A model generated the notes under the pieces. The model worked only from the letters and a program-made list of their open reading frames with translations. It made no database searches and was not told the DNA's origin. A stretch of DNA of 64,000 nt, from NCBI RefSeq assembly GCF_026250525.1, contig NZ_CP111043.1, positions 2,458,501-2,522,500 on the forward strand. Reading direction: 5' to 3'. The DNA comes from Chondrinema litorale. GTDB lineage: Bacteria > Bacteroidota > Bacteroidia > Cytophagales > Flammeovirgaceae. How positions within the stretch are numbered: position 1 is the first letter of the stretch; each line of letters starts with the position of its first letter. The translations under genes and the position numbers were made by a program. Shown piece by piece: positions 26,726 through 35,439 of the stretch.

Positions 26726-27403
26726 CTATTTGTGGATGTTGTAAACGAATACAACAATTAGTAATACAAGAACTAATACATTTAAAACAGTTTTGATACC
26801 GCCCGGAGTAAAATCGTAGGTGAGGTTTTTAGCCTCATCATGTGTGTTTTGCTCAGTACTTACCAATCCAGAATTTGGATTAAGAGTCTTAGTAGTAGTA
26901 TCAGTAGTTAGAGTCACTTTAGGTTTTATTTCCCGACTTTCACTCTCTGTTTTTTCAGGATTAGTGATTTGTACTGGAGGATACAGCTTTAATTTCTGTC
27001 CCGGATAAATATTATCAGGGCTCTTTAGTTTATTCCAGCTTATTAAGTCGCTTAATCCGATATTATATTTAGATGCAATACCAGAAGCAAACTCACCAGA
27101 ATTTACTACATGAATACTATCCTGAGGAAATTCAACTTTATTAGTTTCTTTAATTTCTTCAGTAACTTCTGGTTTTTTATAAACTATTAGAGATTGTCCT
27201 GTATTAATACTGGCTCCAGAAAGCTCATTCCAGTTTTGAAGCTCTTTAACTGTAACATTGTATTTTTTAGAAAGAGCATACAAAGTTTCACCTTTTTGTA
27301 CTACGTGAATGCTATCTTGTAGCAATGTGGACTCAGAAATATCAGCCTGTTTTGGGTTGCTAAAAACAGGATCGGCAAACAATAAGAATATTAAAAGTAA
27401 CAT
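26726..27403 (-). CDS. LysM-domain protein with C-terminal membrane anchor
   Basis: The 225-residue protein starts with a short signal peptide (ending VFS). It carries two LysM repeats, VVQKGETLYALSKKYNVTVKELQNWN (about 33-58) and VNSGEFASGIASKYNIGLSDLISWN (about 100-124). A low-complexity linker and a C-terminal hydrophobic helix (about 202-222) follow. LysM binds the glycan of peptidoglycan, so it probably links membrane and cell wall. The order of signal, two LysM and a C-terminal anchor with a short basic tail is simple; no enzymatic domain is seen. Confidence 0.85.
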   Translation of the reverse strand: MLLLIFLLFADPVFSNPKQADISESTLLQDSIHVVQKGETLYALSKKYNVTVKELQNWNELSGASINTGQSLIVYKKPEVTEEIKETNKVEFPQDSIHVVNSGEFASGIASKYNIGLSDLISWNKLKSPDNIYPGQKLKLYPPVQITNPEKTESESREIKPKVTLTTDTTTKTLNPNSGLVSTEQNTHDEAKNLTYDFTPGGIKTVLNVLVLVLLIVVFVYNIHK

Positions 27404-27552
27404 AGCCCAAAAAATTTATTGCCGATAAAAAATTAGGAATAATAACTTCCCATACATAAAATACGAAATTGTGTATGGAAAGTCAATATAATTAACTGGT
27501 AATTAGGTAAATAGTTGATAAAAGGCTGATATTTTATGTATAAGTGAAATCA

Positions 27553-29004
27553 TTATTTCATGATAACACCATTACCGTTGTATTCTTTCTGATCTTCTAC
27601 TAAGTATAAAAAGCCATTAATTACCACTGCTTTTACCTCACCGTTCCTTTGAAGTGAAAAATTAGCTGAGCTACCAAGTCTAACTTTAAACTCGGGCTTT
27701 TCATCGTTGTAGAGGTTAATTGGCTGGTTGATGTAAGAGCTAGCGATGCCCTTTTCATTTGGTATTGCTACAACTCCTTCTTTATGTAGTTTAGCCAGTT
27801 GTTTGGCTTTAAGTTTTACTTTTTTATCATCAGAAATTTTCCCGGGAGTAGCTACCAAACCAGAAGCATCAAACTCATTGTAACCAAAAAAAGTAGACAT
27901 GTCTCCAAACTCAGCTATGTAACCTCTAAACATTGTTTCTTTGCTATCGCCCTCATGGCCTTTACTTCTGTTAATACCTATATCCATAGTATAAAGGTTA
28001 CCGTAAAACTCGACTTGTGCATTTCTTATAACCAAATCGTACAGGTATCTTTTATTATCTGGAATACTGTAGTAATTATCTATACTTTCAGATGCATATT
28101 CTTTATTAGCAATACTTTTTAGAGAGGTGAGAATGCCAATAAAATTCATTTTTCTTAAAAACTGCTTTTCAACATCATTTGGGTAACCACCTGTTTCTAT
28201 TAAGATGGTACTAGTTCCCCATTTTTGAATATTATCTCCAAAAGCTCTTGGCTCAAAAGTATCATCGTATTTACCCACTTTACCCGGAATATACTCTTGC
28301 AATGTCTTGTTCATTTGGGCGATAATTTTCATTGCATTTCCACGACTTTCATTTACATCTTTTTCCCAATTATACGCTGGTGCTAAAAATGAAATAGATG
28401 CCTGATTCTCCGAAACACCAGCACTATATAAGGTGCTTTGGTCGTGCAAGTTAAAGCCAAAATCAGCATCAGTTTTGTCTCTTATGTCTTTCAAAATATT
28501 AGCTTCGGGAGATTGTAGCCTCAATGCATCTCTGTTAAGATCAAGATCGAGTGCATTTCGTCTTTGATATTTTTCTGCACCATCTGGGTTAAGCATTGGT
28601 ACAAAATATAATGTAGTTTTCTCCAATATATCTTTTCTCACATCATCAAACTGATCTGACTTTGCCAAAAAATTAAAAATATCCATTAGTGCCATGGTAG
28701 CTGTAGGTTCGTTACCATGCATTTGAGACCATAGAAGTACTTTTATAGGTCCAGTCCCGCATTCGATTAAAGATATTTCTCTACCTTCTACAGACTCTCC
28801 TAGTTTACTTACTTTAAAAAGATCATTCTTTTTTAGGTTATCGATAAGTGGAGCAATGTCTTCTCTTTTGAGGTATTGATGAGCCACACTTTTCTCCAAA
28901 TACTTATCATATTTTTCAAAAAGTTGTTTGCTAAAGTCATCTTGTCCCCAAGCCATGCTGCAAATGATAAGTTGGATGGAAAGTAAAAATGTTAGTTTTT
29001 TCAT
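27553..29004 (-). CDS. M14-family zinc carboxypeptidase
   Basis: The protein has a signal peptide ending SMAWGQ. The M14 domain covers about residues 35-300. Zinc ligands are visible in SQMHGNEPTAT (His and Glu, near 94-97) and in NLHDQ (near 190). The catalytic Glu lies in ILIETGGYPND (near 267). A beta-rich C-terminal domain (about 330-483) is of unknown role. It would trim C-terminal residues from peptides or peptidoglycan stems in the periplasm. It stands between the LysM gene and PBP4, both wall-related, and is divergent from PBP4. Confidence 0.88.
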   Translation of the reverse strand: MKKLTFLLSIQLIICSMAWGQDDFSKQLFEKYDKYLEKSVAHQYLKREDIAPLIDNLKKNDLFKVSKLGESVEGREISLIECGTGPIKVLLWSQMHGNEPTATMALMDIFNFLAKSDQFDDVRKDILEKTTLYFVPMLNPDGAEKYQRRNALDLDLNRDALRLQSPEANILKDIRDKTDADFGFNLHDQSTLYSAGVSENQASISFLAPAYNWEKDVNESRGNAMKIIAQMNKTLQEYIPGKVGKYDDTFEPRAFGDNIQKWGTSTILIETGGYPNDVEKQFLRKMNFIGILTSLKSIANKEYASESIDNYYSIPDNKRYLYDLVIRNAQVEFYGNLYTMDIGINRSKGHEGDSKETMFRGYIAEFGDMSTFFGYNEFDASGLVATPGKISDDKKVKLKAKQLAKLHKEGVVAIPNEKGIASSYINQPINLYNDEKPEFKVRLGSSANFSLQRNGEVKAVVINGFLYLVEDQKEYNGNGVIMK

Positions 29005-29129
29005 GAAAATTAGCGCTTTATCTTCTTTTTAGACCAAAAATGGAATTTCTAATAATGTATAAATATAAATAAACCTAAATAAAAGCAGCCATCACTATAT
29101 TTAGATAAATGTTTTACTATACCTAATCT

Positions 29130-30461
29130 ATGAAGATAATAAACTACTCACTACTGGCTTCTCTTTTACTTCTTTTTTCTTTTAGCCGAAATGCAAATGC
29201 TCAAAAACTGAATACTGGAGATATCAGATTAATGATAGATACAGCAACTGATCTAAAGCAAAGTTTTACAGGTTTTGTACTCTACGATCCCAAAAAGGAT
29301 GAAATGCTTTTCGAGAATTATCCAGATAAATATTTCACTCCCGCATCAAACACAAAGCTTTACACTTTTTATTCAGCCACAAAGATTTTAGGCGACTCTA
29401 TTCCAACTTTAGGATATAAAATTCAAGGCGATTCTCTAATATTTTGGGCAACAGGTTATCCATTGCTTTTACATCCTGAATTTAATGATAGCACAGCCTT
29501 AAATTTTTTAGCATCACGCAAAGAAAAACTCTTTTATTACGATCGGCCGTCAACTGATAAGAGGTTTGGTCCAGGTTGGAGCTGGGATGATTATACATCA
29601 TATTATTCATCAGAAAAGTCTAAGTTCCCGATTTACGGAAATCATATCAATTTTAGAATTAAAGGAAGTTTAGATTCGCTATTGGTGTTTCCAGAAGAGT
29701 TTAAAGAAAATATAGTTGTAAAAGAGGGAGAAGCACCTAGTGAGTTTTGGCCTTTATATCGTGAAGAATCTGAAAATACTTATTACTATTATCCAGAAGC
29801 AGATACTTTTAAATCTGGCAGAGATGTAAAAATGCCTTTTATGTATTCTGAAGATTTGTTTATTGGTTTACTTGAGAATGCTTTACACAAGAAAATTAAG
29901 AAGTTTGAGTCGAATGAGATTTTACATGGGGATTTACTACAAACTGCAGAAACAGACACATTATATAGGAAAATGCTGAGAGAAAGTGACAATTTCTTAG
30001 CAGAGCAAATTATGATGATGTGTTCTTCTGAATTATCTGACACATTGGGAATTGACTTGGGAATAGACTGGGTGATAGAAAACTTTATGGAAGATTTTCC
30101 TGATGAACCGATCTGGGTAGATGGTTCAGGACTTTCTAGATATAACATGTTTACACCTAGAACCACGGTAAGGCTTTTAACAGAATTATTAAAAACACCC
30201 GGTAAAGAAAAGCTGTTTGATTTTTTGCCAGCGGGTGGTTATACCGGTACAATCGAAAACTGGTATAAAGGAAAAGATGGTCCTTATGTTTATGCTAAAA
30301 CTGGAACACTATCAAATAATCATTGTTTGAGTGGATATGTATTGACAAAAAAGAAAAAAACTCTCATTTTTAGTTTTATGCTCAATCACTATATTGTGTA
30401 TACTTCTAGAACTAAAAAAGTAATGCAACAAGTTTTGGAATATATCTATGAGCATTATTGA
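29130..30461 (+). CDS. dacB: D-alanyl-D-alanine carboxypeptidase/endopeptidase (PBP4-like)
   Basis: The 443-residue protein has a signal peptide ending ANAQ and the three active-site motifs of the S13 family: S73-N-T-K76, S286-D-N288 and K390-T-G392. PBP4-type enzymes cleave D-Ala and D,D-crosslinks in peptidoglycan. It is shorter than E. coli PBP4 (477), and the inserted domain between the first two motifs appears divergent. It is followed by the EI24 gene 49 bases downstream and may be co-transcribed with it. Confidence 0.88.
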   Translation: MKIINYSLLASLLLLFSFSRNANAQKLNTGDIRLMIDTATDLKQSFTGFVLYDPKKDEMLFENYPDKYFTPASNTKLYTFYSATKILGDSIPTLGYKIQGDSLIFWATGYPLLLHPEFNDSTALNFLASRKEKLFYYDRPSTDKRFGPGWSWDDYTSYYSSEKSKFPIYGNHINFRIKGSLDSLLVFPEEFKENIVVKEGEAPSEFWPLYREESENTYYYYPEADTFKSGRDVKMPFMYSEDLFIGLLENALHKKIKKFESNEILHGDLLQTAETDTLYRKMLRESDNFLAEQIMMMCSSELSDTLGIDLGIDWVIENFMEDFPDEPIWVDGSGLSRYNMFTPRTTVRLLTELLKTPGKEKLFDFLPAGGYTGTIENWYKGKDGPYVYAKTGTLSNNHCLSGYVLTKKKKTLIFSFMLNHYIVYTSRTKKVMQQVLEYIYEHY

Positions 30462-30510
30462 AACAGATTCAGTATAGTTCAATTGAACCGTTTAAGAAAA
30501 CTATCCTTTA

Positions 30511-31272
30511 ATGAATTATTTTAAACAGGTAACAACCGGGCTTAGCATGTACCCGAAAGCATATCGGTTTATCTCTGAAAAAAAACTCTGGGGAAGTGCT
30601 TTATTCCCTGGAGCAGTAAGCTTAATACTTTTGTTGGTAATATTATACTTTGCCTTCAACTTTTCAGATGACATTTCAGTCTGGTTACTTTCCTGGACAA
30701 ATGTTCAAAATGCAGAAACTACCTTTGGGCATATTATAGCATTTATTGCGCTTTGGCTTATCCGGTTTATTTTAATCACCATCTTTTATGTGAGTTATAA
30801 AGTATTGATGATCAACTTTATGGCGCCTTTGCTTTATTTGTTTTCGAATGAAGTACTTAACAGTATGCATGGTAAAAAAACTGAGGCACCAATTCAGTGG
30901 GATGTGTTTATAAAAGAACTGTTTAAAGGGATAGTTGATGCCGTGCGAATTTTAGTAAAAGAGCTTTTTATTATAGGCTTAATAAGCATTTTGGCACTAG
31001 TAATACCTATATTTTCACCATTTGCACCATTAATAATTATTGCAGTAGAAAGTTACTTTATAGGTATCTCTATGGTAGACCATACTGCTGCTTATAGAGG
31101 ATATACTGTAGAAGAAGGCCGAAACTTGAGAAAGAGAAATAAAGGTTTATCTATGGGAGTAGGTTTGGGTTTTACTGTTTTGTTTTTAGTGCCTTTGTTT
31201 GGTGTATTAGTAGCACCAAGTTTAGGCATTACCAGTGCTTGTTTAGGAGTCGAAAAAGTTGAGAATAATTAG
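30511..31272 (+). CDS. EI24/CysZ-like inner-membrane protein
   Basis: The 253-residue protein has about six hydrophobic segments and the EI24/CysZ arrangement. It begins with a gene-family-like stretch FKQVTTGLSMYPKAYRFI and has a C-terminal VDHTAAYRGYTVEEGRNLRKRNKGLSMGVG loop near 190-215. CysZ members are sulfate uptake channels, but bacterial EI24 proteins in Bacteroidota are uncharacterised; sulfate transport should not be assumed. The next gene starts four bases after its stop. Confidence 0.75.
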   Translation: MNYFKQVTTGLSMYPKAYRFISEKKLWGSALFPGAVSLILLLVILYFAFNFSDDISVWLLSWTNVQNAETTFGHIIAFIALWLIRFILITIFYVSYKVLMINFMAPLLYLFSNEVLNSMHGKKTEAPIQWDVFIKELFKGIVDAVRILVKELFIIGLISILALVIPIFSPFAPLIIIAVESYFIGISMVDHTAAYRGYTVEEGRNLRKRNKGLSMGVGLGFTVLFLVPLFGVLVAPSLGITSACLGVEKVENN

Positions 31273-31276
31273 TGTG

Positions 31277-31819
31277 ATGATTGCAGTTGAAAATAAGCGG
31301 AGAAAACCTGATAATATTTTAAAAGATTATGCTGATGCTGAGATTATAGATGTAACCTCAAAAGGAAATTCACCTTATGTAAAGTTTAGTCCATTTTATC
31401 CGATAGGAAATCTACCTGTGCCTTTTTCTGAGAATGTAGTTGCCGCATCTGTTGAAGGTATCTGGCAAGGCTTGAAAGTATTTGAAACTGAGGATGTGGA
31501 TGTGTCAAAGTTTCAAATAACTAACATGAAAGGCTTAAAGCGAACAGTAAGAAAGTTTGGAAAACCAAAGGGGCATAGAGTAGGAGTGAATGGCATTGAG
31601 CTTTTAGATTACATTACAGCCCGACATAAAATTTATGTACCCACTTACAACTGGGTATTAGAAAACAAACTTCAAAAAGAGCTAGAACTCTTGGCGGAGA
31701 TTGCAAAGAAAAAAACATTGGTTCTGTTAGATTACGAAACGAATGAAGATGTAAATAATCCTGCTAAACCATTATCTCATGCCAGCTTAGTTAAGAAAAA
31801 GCTAGAGTCAATGAGATAA
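31277..31819 (+). CDS. Conserved hypothetical protein (DUF6939-like)
   Basis: The ATG at 31277 gives 180 residues and starts four bases after the EI24 stop, fitting translational coupling; the TTG at 31259 inside the upstream gene is less likely. The soluble protein has a conserved-looking core, VKFSPFYPIGNLPVPFSENVVAASVEGIWQGLKVFE (about 33-68), then GHRVGVNGIELLDY. I recall similar proteins annotated as DUF6939, from memory only. Charged C-terminal helices follow. Its function is unknown. It converges on the ACMSD gene with three bases between the stops. Confidence 0.7.
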   Translation: MIAVENKRRKPDNILKDYADAEIIDVTSKGNSPYVKFSPFYPIGNLPVPFSENVVAASVEGIWQGLKVFETEDVDVSKFQITNMKGLKRTVRKFGKPKGHRVGVNGIELLDYITARHKIYVPTYNWVLENKLQKELELLAEIAKKKTLVLLDYETNEDVNNPAKPLSHASLVKKKLESMR

Positions 31820-31822
31820 GAA

Positions 31823-32881
31823 TTAGTCATCAATAAAATCCCAGTTTTGTTGAATTACAAAATGTTTTTTGTCAATGCCTAGCCAATTCATTGCATTAGA
31901 GTTGAGTAGCTTTTCTTTCAGTTGAGTATCATAAGGCATCGAGTGAATTAATTTTCCCGGTTCATTTTCTCCTAATGGAAAAGGGTAATCGGTTCCCATC
32001 ATTATTTTATCTTCACCAATTACGTTTAAAAGTAGATTAAGAGATTCTGGAGAATGCACTAAGGAGTCGCAATAGAATTTTCCTAAATATTTTTCTGGAG
32101 GATTAGGGTTATCAACTGCACATAAATCTGGTCTTACATCAAAACCGTGTTGTACTCTGCCAAAAGTTGCAGGAAAAGAACCTCCGCCATGAGCAAATGC
32201 TACTTTTAGATTAGGCAACTTTTCAAACACTCCCCCAAATATCATAGAGCAAATTGCCAAACTGGTTTCAGCGGGCATACCAACAAGCCAAGGTAACCAG
32301 TACTTTGGCATTTTAGCTTTACCCATCATATCCCAAGGGTGTACAAATACAGCTGCACCTAAATCGGCAGCAGCCTCAAAAATGGGAAATAATTCTGGTG
32401 CATCCAGATTCCAGTCGTTAATGTGTGTTCCTATTTCGATACCAGCTAAACCAAGCTCACTTACACACCTTTCTAATTCTTTTACAGCCAAATCTGGTGC
32501 TTGCATGGGCAATGTTCCCAAACCTATAAACCTATCGGGATAATCGCTCACCACACTAGCTATATGGTTGTTAAGAATCTTAGATAGGTCGTGGGTATCA
32601 TTGGGTTTAGCCCAGTAATTAAACATTACAGGTACAGTGGAGATTACCTGTACATCAACATGGCTATGGTTACATTCTTTAATTCTAGCATTTGGTTCCC
32701 AGCAATTAGATTGTATCTCTCTAAAAAACTGATCATCCATCATCATTCTTGCACAACATGGCTTATGATGCTCCAACCTGATAAAACCACCATAACCATA
32801 GCGCTCTTTTAGGTCTGGCCATTTTTCGGGTAAAATATGCGTGTGAATATCAATAGTGAAAATGTGAGACTGATCTTTCAA
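31823..32881 (-). CDS. ACMSD-like amidohydrolase (2-amino-3-carboxymuconate-6-semialdehyde decarboxylase)
   Basis: The sequence closely matches, from memory, the ACMSD of animals and bacteria: the metal motif IDIHTHILPEKWPDLKERYG, STVPVMFNYWAKP, GLGTLPMQAPDLAVKELERC, FVHPWDMMG, YWLPWLVGMPAETS, FAHGGGSFP and MGTDYPFPLGENEPGKLI. ACMSD decarboxylates the kynurenine-pathway intermediate, diverting tryptophan carbon away from quinolinate. The only usable start before the His-x-His metal motif is TTG at 32881, as an in-frame stop lies just upstream. No other kynurenine gene is in view. Confidence 0.9.
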   Translation of the reverse strand: MKDQSHIFTIDIHTHILPEKWPDLKERYGYGGFIRLEHHKPCCARMMMDDQFFREIQSNCWEPNARIKECNHSHVDVQVISTVPVMFNYWAKPNDTHDLSKILNNHIASVVSDYPDRFIGLGTLPMQAPDLAVKELERCVSELGLAGIEIGTHINDWNLDAPELFPIFEAAADLGAAVFVHPWDMMGKAKMPKYWLPWLVGMPAETSLAICSMIFGGVFEKLPNLKVAFAHGGGSFPATFGRVQHGFDVRPDLCAVDNPNPPEKYLGKFYCDSLVHSPESLNLLLNVIGEDKIMMGTDYPFPLGENEPGKLIHSMPYDTQLKEKLLNSNAMNWLGIDKKHFVIQQNWDFIDD

Positions 32882-33045
32882 TGGATAAAATTATTAGGCT
32901 GAAAAAATGCTGAAAATTGAAAAAATATAATTGAAATAAAGCTAATATTGCCTTGGGAAAAACTACTTCCAAAACGGGCTACAAAATATCTCCATGTATT
33001 TTTTATCTAAAATTTTAAACTCAATATACTAAAATCCCTAAAAAT

Positions 33046-33924
33046 ATGAGGAAGAACTATATCGTGTTGCTCATGATAGTTTTGTGCTATGCATGTACAC
33101 CAACAGAGCAAAGCACAACAGGAAATGATTCAGTGTCAGAAAAAACGAAGGTAGATAATAACCAACCTACACAAGCCAAAACCGAAGTTCCAGAATACGA
33201 AGCTTATTACAGCGGATTAGAAGAGCTTGATGGAGAAGCTTTGGCAAAAGGATTATATCAAAAAATAAAAGGACACAAGACTTTTACTTACCGACAATGT
33301 TATGATATTTTGATGGAGTTAGATCAAGACCCAGATAATTCGAATAATGTAATTGGTATTTATTCTAACTTTTCTATGGATGCAGCCAAACAATATGATG
33401 ATGGGAATGGATGGAACCGAGAGCACATTTGGGCGAAGTCTTATGGAGATTTTGGTACATCTCCTGGGCCGGGAACAGATTTACATCACTTAAGGGCTTC
33501 TGATGTTTCTACAAATTCTGCAAGAAATAACCGAACTTTTGATGAAGCTGATGAACCTTATACAGATGGTGATGGAAGGTATCAAGGTGAAAGTGGCTGC
33601 TATACAAGTAGTGTAGAGTGGGTTTGGGAACCTAGAAACGAGAGAAAAGGTGATATTGCCAGAATGATATTTTACATGGATGTTCGCTACGAAGGTGAAA
33701 ATGGAGAACCAGATTTAGCGTTGGTTGATGAAATAATAAATAGAGGTAGCAAAGAGCCATATCATGGTAAGCTTTCTACTTTACTCCGTTGGCACGAAGA
33801 AGACCCTGTAAGCGAAGAAGAAAAACAAAGAAACGAATTGATTTACGAGAAATATCAAAAGAATAGGAATCCATTTATAGATCACCCTGAGTTTGCCAGA
33901 ATGGTTTGGGGTTATGATTTTTAA
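33046..33924 (+). CDS. Endonuclease I-family lipoprotein
   Basis: The 292-residue protein has a lipobox near residue 16 (LCYAC). The endonuclease I (EndA/NucM-like) domain covers about 70-290. The beta-beta-metal signature is seen as NREHIWAKSYG (about 125-135) and DLHHLRASDVSTNSARNN (about 145-162). Such enzymes degrade DNA in the periplasm or outside the cell, probably for nutrient salvage or defence against foreign DNA. Anchored to the envelope by lipid. A strong terminator overlaps the converging HhH gene. Confidence 0.88.
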   Translation: MRKNYIVLLMIVLCYACTPTEQSTTGNDSVSEKTKVDNNQPTQAKTEVPEYEAYYSGLEELDGEALAKGLYQKIKGHKTFTYRQCYDILMELDQDPDNSNNVIGIYSNFSMDAAKQYDDGNGWNREHIWAKSYGDFGTSPGPGTDLHHLRASDVSTNSARNNRTFDEADEPYTDGDGRYQGESGCYTSSVEWVWEPRNERKGDIARMIFYMDVRYEGENGEPDLALVDEIINRGSKEPYHGKLSTLLRWHEEDPVSEEEKQRNELIYEKYQKNRNPFIDHPEFARMVWGYDF

Positions 33925-33947
33925 TAGAATTTTAAATACTTTCAATT

Positions 33948-33987
33948 TAGCTCCTTATTCAAACGAAAGATAAGGAGCTATTTTTTT
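33948..33987 (+). terminator. Terminator of the endonuclease I gene
   Basis: An 11-bp perfect stem TAGCTCCTTAT/ATAAGGAGCTA with an 11-base loop is followed by seven T residues. Its right half lies inside the last codons of the converging HhH gene. Confidence 0.8.
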
Positions 33988-34911
33988 GATAAAGGTATCA
34001 TCAAGTATTTTAATATTGGCTAAATCTTCGGGCTTCTTATAATCACCATGTTGTGCTCTGTATTTCACAATAATGTTTGCTTCTTTCCAAGAAATATAAG
34101 GATGGCTTTGTAGAGATTTTGCATCAGCTAAATTGATTGAAATTTTATTGATCTCTGCATTTTCTTTCACCTCTGCATAAACTAAAAGTGCATCGCAAAC
34201 TTCCGGTTTTAAACCATATACTTCTTTTAACTGGTTGTTATCATGAAAACCTCCTAGTTTGCTTCTAAAGCTTACGATTCTAGCTGCCAATTTAGAGCCA
34301 ATGCCTCTTACAACTTTTAACTGAGTAGTATCTGCGAGGTTGATATCTATTAATTCTAGTGGCTCTGTTTCTAAAATTGTATTTGCTGTTGATGCAATTA
34401 CTTCCTTTTTATCGGAATTTCCATCTTTATCTTTTTGCGTAAAAGTTTCCTTTTTTGCAATACTGTTAATGGCGATATAATCTTCTAAACTGGAATATAA
34501 TGAGTCAGGAAACCCATAAATTTTTAATAAGTCCTCTTTTTTATAGAATTTACCACCTTTACTTCTGTATTTAACTATTCTTTTGGCGAGGAAATCATTT
34601 ATGCCTAACAATGTTAAATCTGACAATGAAGCTTGATTAGGGTCAAATTTAAAGAGTTGAATTTGAGTTTCTGACGATGTTTGGATATTTACTTTAGCCA
34701 AGCTTGGCTCTTTATGATCGAGAGTAGCCAGTAAACTATCGAGCAGTTTTTGATCGGCTTCTGGTGAATATTCTTTATTGCTGAGAATCACTTTGGTTAT
34801 AGTAGGAAGAATAAGTGAAATGGAGATGATCACCATTAAAACAAAAAATCCTCTTACTTCTACTGGAGAGAAATCGAATGCTTGAATTAAAAAGTTTTTT
34901 ATCCTTCTCAT
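33955..34911 (-). CDS. Helix-hairpin-helix (ComEA-like) membrane protein
   Basis: The ATG at 34911 is preferred to an upstream TTG and gives 318 residues. An N-terminal membrane helix (about 17-38) precedes three helix-hairpin-helix DNA-binding motifs. They are near 95-140 (DLTLLGINDFLAKRIVKYRSKGG), near 195-245 (TQLKVVRGIGSKLAARIVSFRSKLGG) and at the C-terminus (SLQSHPYISWKEANIIVKYRAQHG). This is the ComEA arrangement: a membrane-anchored DNA receptor in the periplasm used in DNA uptake. No other competence gene is nearby, and three HhH copies exceed the single ComEA motif. Confidence 0.84.
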   Translation of the reverse strand: MRRIKNFLIQAFDFSPVEVRGFFVLMVIISISLILPTITKVILSNKEYSPEADQKLLDSLLATLDHKEPSLAKVNIQTSSETQIQLFKFDPNQASLSDLTLLGINDFLAKRIVKYRSKGGKFYKKEDLLKIYGFPDSLYSSLEDYIAINSIAKKETFTQKDKDGNSDKKEVIASTANTILETEPLELIDINLADTTQLKVVRGIGSKLAARIVSFRSKLGGFHDNNQLKEVYGLKPEVCDALLVYAEVKENAEINKISINLADAKSLQSHPYISWKEANIIVKYRAQHGDYKKPEDLANIKILDDTFIKKIAPYLSFE

Positions 34912-35037
34912 TAAAAAAAATACCAAAAAATAATTATTAAATATGGTATTCTGCTTAACTCAATTTGATTTCTTTAATTTCACAAAATTTATTTTTTTAT
35001 TAATTTGACCAATATTTACAAATTAAATTTATGGATA

Positions 35038-35439
35038 ATGAGTATACAAGGTGCTGGTGGTACTGAAGGAGGAATCGGAAGGTTTTTTCTGGGACTGATC
35101 ATGTTAATTGGAGGAGGGTATTTGTTTTTAAGTTCAGTAAATGTAACCAACAGTTTTGGAATGGGCTATCGCTTGTTTTCAGTAGGTGGTATGGGAATTA
35201 CATCTGGCTTTGTACTAATCCCTTTTATTTTTGGAACTGGAATGGTATTCTTTAATTCTAAAAACTATATAGGCTGGTTTTTAATGATTAGCTCAATTGT
35301 AATGTTGGCCTTTGGTGTAATTACTAGTTTACATTTTTCTATGCGGAGTATGAGCCTATTTGAATTGCTAATTATTTTGATTTTAGGAGTAGGTGGTTTG
35401 GGTTTATTTCTCAGTTCACTCAGAAGTTTTTCAAAATAA
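35038..35439 (+). CDS. Small membrane protein, unknown function
   Basis: The in-frame ATG at 35038 gives 133 residues; the ATG at 35031 is out of frame. There are about four hydrophobic segments with glycine-rich edges (GGTEGGIGRFFLGLIMLIGGGYLF first). No family is recognised. It converges on the polytopic protein gene with no spacer: one stop ends at 35439 and the other at 35440. Confidence 0.65.
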   Translation: MSIQGAGGTEGGIGRFFLGLIMLIGGGYLFLSSVNVTNSFGMGYRLFSVGGMGITSGFVLIPFIFGTGMVFFNSKNYIGWFLMISSIVMLAFGVITSLHFSMRSMSLFELLIILILGVGGLGLFLSSLRSFSK

